From a virus: a stretch of DNA of 34,211 bases. The stretch spans positions 1-34,211 of the IMG/VR virus record IMGVR_UViG_3300043466_003214; one strand, given 5' to 3'. The notes beneath the pieces are model-generated. The model did not search any database and was not told where the DNA came from. It was given only the letters and a program-made list of their open reading frames with translations. Made by a program: the position numbers and the translations under genes. The first letter of the stretch is position 1. Each line of letters starts with the position of its first letter. This document shows, in pieces, positions 28,977 to 34,211 of this stretch.

Positions 28977-29794
28977 ACTCGCTAACTACTTACGAAAAAG
29001 CGCCTGAAACAGCTGCACTGGCCAAAGAAACGGCCCTTGCCCCGACCGTGGTGGCCGCTTATCTTGAGGCTCAAGACCGCACCAAGCGCATCCGCAATGC
29101 GCAGCCGCTGGACTTGGTACGCCTGATTCACGAACTGAACCGATCGCACTACCCGAAATCCGCAATCGAAGACGAACAAGTGCTGGCTATGGTGGAGGTT
29201 ATGAAAGAGTTTCCCAACATTACGGCCAACGAGGTGCGCACCGCCTTCACGCTGGCCGCCGCCGGACGGTTTGGCGACCTATTTCTCACGGCTGCCTTCA
29301 CGCCGACGGTACTGGGGAAAGTGCTATGCGCTTACGCCGACAGCATCCGCACCAAACTGGCCGCCGGGCAACGCCAAATCGAAATGCGCATGGAACGGGA
29401 AGCCGCCAACAACCGCCGGATGGAGCCGTTTGAGTGGCCTGCCGAAAAGCTGGCACGGTTCCGCACCGAGATACGCCGCTATGCTGAAAACCTTGGCATT
29501 GTCGAACTGCCATGCAATATGTTTTGGGCGGATCTTATCCGTCCGCTGGTGGAAAATGGCACGGTGCAGGGCCCCGTGGATGCTCAGCGAAAAAAGATGT
29601 GGGACCAAGCCAAAAACGACGTTCGAGAGTTTGAGATTGACGACCGCAAACAGCGCATGGCGCGCGGGCAGGTAGTCCGCTTTCGCGACGTTATCCACAT
29701 TGGTAAATTGACTGTGGAAAACTTCTACGCTATCCGCTGGTGTCATGCGGTGATTGAGCTAAACAAGGATTTTTTCACCAAATTTGACCAATGA
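28973..29794 (+). CDS. Replication-module protein (273 aa), unknown
   Basis: ATGA overlap with the initiator. Helical protein with LDLVRLIHELNRSHYPKSAIEDEQV, ITANEVRTAFTLAAAGRFGD and a basic middle (RRMEPFEWPAEKLARFRTEIRRYAENLG in two helices). It resembles helicase loader/adaptor proteins in position and general composition but lacks a Walker motif, so it is not a DnaC-type ATPase. Function unknown. Confidence 0.6.
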   Translation: MNSLTTYEKAPETAALAKETALAPTVVAAYLEAQDRTKRIRNAQPLDLVRLIHELNRSHYPKSAIEDEQVLAMVEVMKEFPNITANEVRTAFTLAAAGRFGDLFLTAAFTPTVLGKVLCAYADSIRTKLAAGQRQIEMRMEREAANNRRMEPFEWPAEKLARFRTEIRRYAENLGIVELPCNMFWADLIRPLVENGTVQGPVDAQRKKMWDQAKNDVREFEIDDRKQRMARGQVVRFRDVIHIGKLTVENFYAIRWCHAVIELNKDFFTKFDQ

Positions 29795-30042
29795 AACAGA
29801 CCCCCGAACAGGCCGAGGCCGCCCTGTGGCTCCGCTGGCCAGAGATTGAGGCCTATTTTAAGGCTAATCCGATACCCAATCGCATCGAATTGACCGAGGC
29901 CGAACACGTCACCAACGCCGCCCACCTTATCGAGGGGCATCTCGAAATGGTCCGCGCTGGCATTAACCGCAAATGGGCCACGCCATACCTCCGGCGCCTT
30001 GACAAAATCATGAACTTTCACCAATTAAACCCCAACCCATGA
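29791..30042 (+). CDS. Small hypothetical protein (83 aa)
   Basis: ATGA overlap with the previous gene. Helical, no Cys, with WPEIEAYFKANPIPNRIELTEAE and VTNAAHLIEGHLEMVRAGINRK. No signal or membrane segment. Probably a replication-module accessory; not recognised. Confidence 0.55.
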   Translation: MKQTPEQAEAALWLRWPEIEAYFKANPIPNRIELTEAEHVTNAAHLIEGHLEMVRAGINRKWATPYLRRLDKIMNFHQLNPNP

Positions 30043-30419
30043 ACCTAACTGAGCTATCAAAAAAGATCCACGCCGGCAACGTCGAGCGCGGATTTTACGA
30101 CCACCCCGCCACCTTCCCCGACCGGTGCATGCTGATTGTTTCCGAAATAGCCGAGGCGGTGGAGGCGCACCGCGAGGGACGCATGGCCGAAGCCGGAGCA
30201 GCACGCCACATCGTCCTCAAAATGGCCGAAATGGACATGGCAACGTTCCCGGAATACTTTCGCTCGCTGGTGAAGGACACCGTTCAAGACGAACTTGCCG
30301 ACGCGATTATCCGCCTGCTTGACCTTTCCGCTTACATGGCGATTGACATTGACGCCCACGTCGCGGCAAAACTTGCCTACAACGCAACGCGGGGCACCCG
30401 CCACGGCAAAGCATACTAA
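30039..30419 (+). CDS. MazG-like nucleotide pyrophosphohydrolase
   Basis: 126 aa, ATGA coupled. The MazG-like core is present: VSEIAEAVEAHREGR at ~34-48 and QDELADAIIRLLDLSAYMAIDID at ~83-105, which provide the acidic Mg-binding cluster, and the end KLAYNATRGTRHGKAY is typical of small phage/bacterial MazG-like proteins. It hydrolyses NTP or dNTP (possibly (p)ppGpp-related) to monophosphate and pyrophosphate, helping phage nucleotide balance. Acts in the cytoplasm alongside SSB and replication proteins. Confidence 0.85.
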   Translation: MNLTELSKKIHAGNVERGFYDHPATFPDRCMLIVSEIAEAVEAHREGRMAEAGAARHIVLKMAEMDMATFPEYFRSLVKDTVQDELADAIIRLLDLSAYMAIDIDAHVAAKLAYNATRGTRHGKAY

Positions 30420-30446
30420 TTTTTTTCATTTTCAAACCCCAATATC

Positions 30447-30866
30447 ATGAACATCTGCACATTCATGGGTAGGCTCGGCGCTGATCCCGAACACAGGCAA
30501 TTTCAAAACGGTGACGGCGTGTCAAAGCTTCGCATCGCTGTGTCGAAAAAGGTCAAAGAAAAAGAGGTCACGACGTGGGTCACGGCGTACGCCTATTCCC
30601 CATTTGACCAAATCGCCCAAAAGTACCTACGCAAAGGCAACCGCGTAGCGATCGCTGCGGAGTACGCCCAACGGGAGTACGAAAAGGACGGGCAAACCCA
30701 GTACAGCCATGAGTTCCGGATTGCCCGCTTGGAAATCATCGACTGGCCCGAAAAAACCGAGGTTGGCGCGCCCGTAACCCAAGCCCCGGCCCCCAGCGCA
30801 ACGCCCGCACCCAAACCCGCAACCCCCAAAGCACCTTTTGAAGACGATGGAGAACTTCCATTCTGA
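30447..30866 (+). CDS. ssb: Single-stranded DNA-binding protein
   Basis: 139 aa. An N-terminal OB fold, MNICTFMGRLGADPEHR, then LRIAVSKKVKEKEVTTWVTAYAYS with strand pattern of SSB, YLRKGNRVAIAAEYAQREYEKDGQ, EFRIARLEIIDW; then a Pro/Ala linker of ~30 residues and an acidic C-terminal tip ending FEDDGELPF, like the DDDIPF tip of bacterial SSB. It protects single strands and recruits partners; the tip overlaps the next gene by 20 nt. Confidence 0.9.
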   Translation: MNICTFMGRLGADPEHRQFQNGDGVSKLRIAVSKKVKEKEVTTWVTAYAYSPFDQIAQKYLRKGNRVAIAAEYAQREYEKDGQTQYSHEFRIARLEIIDWPEKTEVGAPVTQAPAPSATPAPKPATPKAPFEDDGELPF

Positions 30867-31263
30867 ATTTGCATACCTCGATGCGGTTATTTCGCTCGAA
30901 GGTTTGCCGGATAACCGCCGCCGCGACTTCGCCACCCTCCGCCAGCTGTTGACTGGTGGGGGTGGCAACCGGACGGAAAACGTGAACTTTGCCGCCTGTT
31001 TGGCTTGTTTTTGCGTGCGCTACGCCATGACACCGGGAGAGCTGTTTAGCTGCAAAATTGAGGACGTCGTGGCCACCGCAGCGCGGGCATTGGAGTTGAC
31101 GTTTACTTACCAATCCCGGTCAAATATGGCCGCGTATTTGGGCAGAAACCACAACTACTACCTTGGTTTCGTCTCTCGGCTTACCGATGCTCAGCAAAAA
31201 ACCGCGCAAGCCACCGCAAAGGAAGCGCACCGATTGCTCACCTATCTAAACGAAACAACATGA
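30847..31263 (+). CDS. Hypothetical DnaA-domain-IV-like protein (138 aa)
   Basis: Start at 30847 (MENFHSEFAYLD) overlaps SSB by 20 nt; an alternative TTG is at 30838. C-terminal half: AARALELTFTYQS ... NMAAYLGRNHNYYLGFVSRL resembles the basic helix-turn-helix of DnaA domain IV (cf. T-S-E-I-G-xx-FGR-HSTV pattern). The N-terminus is a Cys-containing helical region. It might bind origin or promoter DNA; tentative. Confidence 0.5.
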   Translation: MENFHSEFAYLDAVISLEGLPDNRRRDFATLRQLLTGGGGNRTENVNFAACLACFCVRYAMTPGELFSCKIEDVVATAARALELTFTYQSRSNMAAYLGRNHNYYLGFVSRLTDAQQKTAQATAKEAHRLLTYLNETT

Positions 31264-31466
31264 CTTACGCCGAACTTTGCCGCCGCCGCATCGAACACAT
31301 CGAACGGCAGGGGCCACCTGAAAAGCCCACGAAAGAAAAGGCTGCTGAGTGCGCTCACCTCAACGGGATAAGCAAGGGGGAAGCGTGGGAGCGGTTGCGC
31401 AACCTGCACGGCAAAGAAACCGCAGCCTACCGCACTCTTCTTAACTCGTTCAAACGCTACCTATGA
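31260..31466 (+). CDS. Small hypothetical protein (68 aa)
   Basis: ATGA overlap. MTYAELCRRRIEHIERQGPP then TKEKAAECAHLNGISKGEAWERLRNLHGK, helical and charged, with a final LLNSFKRYL. Coupled to the RuvC-like gene that follows. No family assigned; may be DNA binding. Confidence 0.55.
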   Translation: MTYAELCRRRIEHIERQGPPEKPTKEKAAECAHLNGISKGEAWERLRNLHGKETAAYRTLLNSFKRYL

Positions 31467-31993
31467 TTCTCCTCGGCCTTGACCCAGCATTCCGCGAAAA
31501 CGGTTTTGCCGTCGCGATGTACGACCCCGAAGACTTGTTTGAACCGCTCCGGTTTGTCATCTTTCGGAACGTCGGCTGCTTTGTCGGTTGGCTGGTGAAC
31601 GATGCGCCGGTGCTGGCATTCGCCTGCGTCGAAAATTCCAACCTCGACCCCGCTGTTTACCACCTTTCGCCCCGAATGAACGTTCGCACCGCCGCCGCAG
31701 TGGGTATCCGGGTGGGAAAAAATCAGGCTATTAGCCAGTTGGCGGTTGACCTGCTGCGAAACCGCTACAGCAAGCACAACGTTTTGGAAGTATCCCCCTC
31801 GAAAAAGGGCGGCAAAGTGTATCCCGCACGGGTGGCCGCCGTGGACGTAATCGACTTGACGGGCAAAAACCCGAGCAAGGAAGTGACGGAGGCCCTTAAG
31901 TCCGAGGATTGCCGGAGCGCGCTGATGATGTTAATGAGAGCCCACAAACAGTATCGGCTGAAGCAAATGATTTACGATGTATCTTTGCATTAA
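31463..31993 (+). CDS. RuvC-like Holliday junction resolvase (putative)
   Basis: 176 aa, ATGA coupled. RNase H-like fold signature: LLGLDPAFRENGFAVAMYD with Asp7, ENSNLD with Glu57, then VGKNQAISQLAVDLL and the C-terminal acidic SEDCRSALMMLMRA with Asp149; these positions match the acidic triad and the last Asp of RuvC-type enzymes. It would resolve branched DNA before packaging, complementing the Bet/RecT plus YqaJ pair. Its last codons contain a TATCTTTG element for the downstream terminase leader. Confidence 0.7.
   Translation: MILLGLDPAFRENGFAVAMYDPEDLFEPLRFVIFRNVGCFVGWLVNDAPVLAFACVENSNLDPAVYHLSPRMNVRTAAAVGIRVGKNQAISQLAVDLLRNRYSKHNVLEVSPSKKGGKVYPARVAAVDVIDLTGKNPSKEVTEALKSEDCRSALMMLMRAHKQYRLKQMIYDVSLH
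31980..31987 (+). promoter_or_regulatory. -7 element (TATCTTTG) before the terminase leader
   Basis: An exact TATCTTTG within the end of the RuvC-like gene. The -33 region has no clear TTG. It would start a transcript near 31994 that meets a terminator at 32047-32080, just before the small terminase gene. Confidence 0.55.
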
Positions 31994-32045
31994 TTCCCGC
32001 CGTGAACAAGGCAACACACAACTATTTTGTTTTTCTTTTGAATGC

Positions 32046-32080
32046 TGCCGCGGTGGGTGAACGCCTGCTGCGGCTTTTTT
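32046..32080 (+). terminator. Terminator immediately before the small terminase gene
   Basis: GCCGC/GCGGC extended by further pairs around the loop TGAACG, followed by six T ending 1 nt before ATG 32082. The loop region GGTGAACGCCTGC also occurs in hairpin A (27158-27170). Read-through or an additional promoter is needed for late genes. Confidence 0.8.
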
Positions 32081-32081
32081 A

Positions 32082-32471
32082 ATGCTAAAATCCGGCAAAA
32101 TGGACGCGACAAATGCGACAAACGATAAAAAACAGTTTTTGGAAGCGCTAAAGCGATGCGCTGGTAACGTTTCCGAGGCTATGAACCAAGTGCCTACCCA
32201 TCGAGCAACGCACTATCGTTGGCTCGAATCGGACCCCGAGTACGCCGCCGCCGTGGACGCGATTAAAGAATCGCTAATCGACCGTGCGGAGGGCGTATTG
32301 CACGGCCTAATCAGCGAGGGGAACGTCCCCGCCGTGCTGTTTTTTCTCAAGACACAGGGCAAAAAACGCGGTTACGTAGAGCGCACCGAAACGGACGTTA
32401 CCAGCGGGGGGCAACCGATTGTGTTTGAAACTAAAGTAGTCAAGAATCGCCCTCTGCCAACCGATGATTAG
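32082..32471 (+). CDS. terS: Terminase small subunit
   Basis: 129 aa; alternative ATG at 32100. The N-terminal half reads KKQFLEALKRCAGNVSEAMNQVPTHRATHYRWLES, a HTH that recognises the packaging site, then YAAAVDAIKESLIDRAEGVLHGLISEGNVPAVLFFLKTQGKKRGYVER, the usual small-terminase oligomerisation and 'FFLKTQGK..GY' pattern of such phages. It directs the large subunit to phage DNA and overlaps it by 8 nt. The direct abutment to the terminator before it suggests control of late expression. Confidence 0.85.
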   Translation: MLKSGKMDATNATNDKKQFLEALKRCAGNVSEAMNQVPTHRATHYRWLESDPEYAAAVDAIKESLIDRAEGVLHGLISEGNVPAVLFFLKTQGKKRGYVERTETDVTSGGQPIVFETKVVKNRPLPTDD

Positions 32472-33675
32472 GCATAGCCAAACGGCATCCGCCCTGTTCG
32501 AGTGGTGCGAAACCCGGGCACATAGTGCAATAAATGCACCTACTGGCAAGGTCCCGATCTTCATTTTGCAGGGCGGCACATCCTCAGGCAAGACCTATGC
32601 GGTGCTGCAAACGCTATTCGTAATCGCCGCACGTTACCCGAAGATGGGAGGGGAGCCGACAATCATTAGCGTGGTGGGCCAAGACGTGCCGAACCTCAAA
32701 CGTGGGGCCATAACGGACGCGACCAACATTGCCGCCACGTTCGCGCCAGTGGTCAAACGATACCACACTACCGAAAAGGCCTTTGAGTTCACCAACGGAG
32801 CCCGCATTGAGTTCGTCTCCTACGAAACCCCGCAAGATGCAAAGGCCGGCAAACGCCACATTCTCTTCGTAAACGAGGCAAACGGGATCCGCCACGAGGT
32901 GTTCGAGCAACTTAGCATCCGGACAAAGGTCGCCGTGTTCCTTGACTACAACGCGGACGCGGAATTTTGGGTCCACCACCTTTACGCCTCCGAGGCCAAA
33001 GCCACGGGCAATTTTTGCCGCTCTACCTACTTAGACAATCCGTTCCTTTCGCCAGCCGTGGTGGCGTCGATCGAGGCCAAGCGCGGTAACTCGGAATGGT
33101 GGCGTGTGTACGGCGAGGGCCGCACCGGAAAATCGGAAGGCGTAATCTACAAACGCGCCGAGAGCTGGCACCAATTTCCCGACGATGTACGGCGGTTTGG
33201 TTACGGCCTCGACTTTGGATTTTCCGAACCGCTGGCGCTGGTCAAGTGCGGCATCGCTGGTGAACACGTCTATGCCGAAGAGATTGCCTATCAATCCGGG
33301 CTAACTCCCTCAGCACTGGCCGCCGCGCTGCCCAGTTGGGGCGTGGCCAAAGCATCCCCGATTTGGGCCGACGGCGCCCGACCTGAGATCATCATGGAGA
33401 TGCGGCGGATGGGTTACAATGTCCGTCCGGCCACCAAAGGGCCCGAATCCGTGCTAAATGGAATCATGGCCCTCAATGATATGGGTATGCGTCTAATTGG
33501 CCCAAACCTTACCCGCGAAGCCCGTATGTACAAGTGGGCTACGCACTCGGCCACGGGCCACTTTACGCGCGTCCCGGCCCCCTCTGACGACCACGCACTT
33601 GATGCGCTCCGATATTGGGGGATCATGAACTTGACCGCAAAAACTGGAAAAGCTCAAAAAATTATATCTTTGTGA
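32464..33675 (+). CDS. terL: Terminase large subunit
   Basis: 403 aa. ATPase domain: Walker A QGGTSSGKT near residue 36-44, Walker B ILFVNEAN near 133-140 with the catalytic Glu. Nuclease domain: GYGLDFGFSEP with Asp near 250, then IWADGARPE with an acidic residue near 302, and SDDHALDALRYWG near 373-384, the third cluster of the RNase H-like nuclease. It packages phage DNA into the procapsid and cuts the concatemer. Length and order match phage PBSX-type large terminases. Confidence 0.92.
   Translation: MIRHSQTASALFEWCETRAHSAINAPTGKVPIFILQGGTSSGKTYAVLQTLFVIAARYPKMGGEPTIISVVGQDVPNLKRGAITDATNIAATFAPVVKRYHTTEKAFEFTNGARIEFVSYETPQDAKAGKRHILFVNEANGIRHEVFEQLSIRTKVAVFLDYNADAEFWVHHLYASEAKATGNFCRSTYLDNPFLSPAVVASIEAKRGNSEWWRVYGEGRTGKSEGVIYKRAESWHQFPDDVRRFGYGLDFGFSEPLALVKCGIAGEHVYAEEIAYQSGLTPSALAAALPSWGVAKASPIWADGARPEIIMEMRRMGYNVRPATKGPESVLNGIMALNDMGMRLIGPNLTREARMYKWATHSATGHFTRVPAPSDDHALDALRYWGIMNLTAKTGKAQKIISL
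33665..33672 (+). promoter_or_regulatory. -7 element (TATCTTTG) before the 169-aa gene
   Basis: An exact TATCTTTG overlapping the end of the terminase gene, 22 nt before ATG 33695. The nearest upstream TTG (33631) is too far for a normal -33 spacing, so this could be a weak or activator-dependent late promoter for tail genes. Confidence 0.5.
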
Positions 33676-33694
33676 AAACCAAATCCGAATTAAC

Positions 33695-34204
33695 ATGAAC
33701 AGTAAGAATCTTGAAGCCATTAAGCAGTTTAAAGAGGCCCTCGACACAATGGTGGCCGACAAAGAGGTTACGCCTCAGGCCGGGAACATTATCCTGACGT
33801 TGTTCCGCAAGCATCTCTACCCCTACGCAGCTGCCGCCGGGTTCGGTGGCTCGTTTGACTATGTGGTCGGCGCCACGGGTCGCCAAATGCGGACCCGTAC
33901 CGATGTCGAACGTGAACGCGCCACCTTGCCCGCTCCCGTGGAAAAAAAAAGCGATGTAACACCTGCCCCCGTTGAGCTGGCACACAGTGGCCTTCCCATT
34001 GGCTTCCCCGACGATTTGGACTTGCCGGTGTACAACCTCGCCATGATTGCCGAAAAGTGCGGAGTGACGGACTGGGAGAACGTCACCGTCGAACAGGCCG
34101 ATGCCGTTCGCACGCTGGCCAAAGAGGTCGGTATCTCCGTTGGACCTGCCTCCAAACCTTTGACAATCGCCCAAAAAATCGTTGCCGCGTATGCAGGTTC
34201 TTAA
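33695..34204 (+). CDS. Hypothetical structural-region protein (169 aa)
   Basis: 19 nt after the large terminase gene and 14-nt overlap with the tail chaperone, which is in the left end of the window because the molecule is circular. N-terminus helical (NLEAIKQFKEALDTMVADKEVTPQAGNI), then a Gly-rich stretch GAAGFGGSFDYVVGATG in modified form, a Pro-rich linker and a C-terminal domain VYNLAMIAEKCGVTDWENVTVEQADAVRTLAK, a helical module that resembles small DNA/protein-binding domains. Its function is unknown; its place suggests a tail or packaging accessory. Confidence 0.6.
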   Translation: MNSKNLEAIKQFKEALDTMVADKEVTPQAGNIILTLFRKHLYPYAAAAGFGGSFDYVVGATGRQMRTRTDVERERATLPAPVEKKSDVTPAPVELAHSGLPIGFPDDLDLPVYNLAMIAEKCGVTDWENVTVEQADAVRTLAKEVGISVGPASKPLTIAQKIVAAYAGS

Positions 34205-34211
34205 GGCAATC
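34085..34211. repeat. Terminal direct repeat, right copy (assembly overlap)
   Basis: Second copy of the 127-bp identity with 1-127. The reading frame of the 33695 gene continues unchanged through both copies, which supports joining the ends. With one copy removed the molecule is 34,084 bp. A real short terminal repeat is possible but less likely, because the length equals a common maximal k-mer. Confidence 0.9.

Noticed and set aside
31951-31965. Partial complementarity (13 of 15) between the second tRNA-like loop and the RuvC-like gene
   Set aside because: With a 34-kb genome a match of this quality is expected by chance at a rate of a few tenths; no second site supports a guide function.
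1-34211. Search for integrase, excisionase, transposase or partition genes
   Set aside because: No tyrosine or serine recombinase motif, no transposase and no ParA/ParB-like gene was seen, so no lysogeny or mobile element claim is made. The small HTH protein at 22928-23161 alone does not show lysogeny.

Overview
The window is a complete, circularly assembled genome of a tailed bacteriophage. The first 127 bases recur exactly as the last 127 (1-127 = 34085-34211), so the unique length is 34,084 bp and one gene is cut by the window ends. A tape measure protein, distal tail/hub-like proteins and a tail assembly chaperone read by a -1 frameshift indicate a siphovirus. The host is most likely a member of the Bacteroidota. 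The promoters match that phylum's consensus (a TTG/TTTG element, 17-19 bp, then TAnnTTTG, here usually TATCTTTG), and Shine-Dalgarno sequences are scarce. Genes are packed with many ATGA stop/start overlaps. I see no integrase or excisionase, so a strictly lytic life style is likely but not proven.

Layout. (1) 31980-34211 joined to 1-11116, plus strand: terminase small and large subunits, a 169-aa protein, the tail chaperone with its -1 frameshift, a collagen-repeat tail fibre protein, a 64-aa protein, a gp10-like neck protein, the tape measure protein, two distal-tail/hub proteins and a small HTH protein. (2) 11078-13037, minus strand: three coupled glycosyltransferases (GT7-like, GT-A-like, GT2-like). 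(3) 13106-20549, plus strand: ClpP-type prohead protease/scaffold, major capsid protein, putative tail tube, terminator, portal, connector, Cys-rich protein, a fourth glycosyltransferase (GT25), a small structural protein, and lysis genes ending in an M15-type endolysin. (4) 20643-23161, minus strand: HTH regulator, 51-aa membrane protein, 475-aa four-TM coiled-coil protein, 28-aa membrane microprotein, ThyX. (5) 23246-24962, plus strand: early genes from a consensus promoter, ending with a TM microprotein and two paralogous lipoproteins. (6) 25004-27131, plus strand: a Bet/RecT annealing protein and YqaJ-type exonuclease operon from a near-identical second promoter. (7) 27132-27504: two tandem tRNA-like RNAs. 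(8) 27505-31993, plus strand: DUF3310 protein, a probable replication origin (five 23-bp iterons plus four AT-rich repeats), a structured leader RNA, the replication initiator, MazG-like, SSB, and a RuvC-like nuclease.

How it fits together. Divergent promoters between 23191 and 23275 form an early control point. Recombination, replication and nucleotide metabolism (ThyX, MazG-like, SSB, initiator, RuvC-like) flank the iteron origin. Late packaging, head, tail and lysis genes fill the other two thirds. Four glycosyltransferases and several small membrane proteins or lipoproteins point to modification of virion or host surface and to superinfection control; this is inference.

The most unusual feature is the pair of tRNA-like genes at 27183-27264 and 27334-27416. 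Each has well-formed acceptor, D and T arms and a 5-bp anticodon stem, but an anticodon loop of 18-19 nt that carries a shared GTTYAGG motif. Each follows a CCGCCG/CGGCGG hairpin at exactly the same spacing. The leader upstream of the replication initiator (28041-28139) also stands out: two hairpins with exactly complementary loops, a possible 19-codon leader peptide and a terminator that abuts the initiator start codon.
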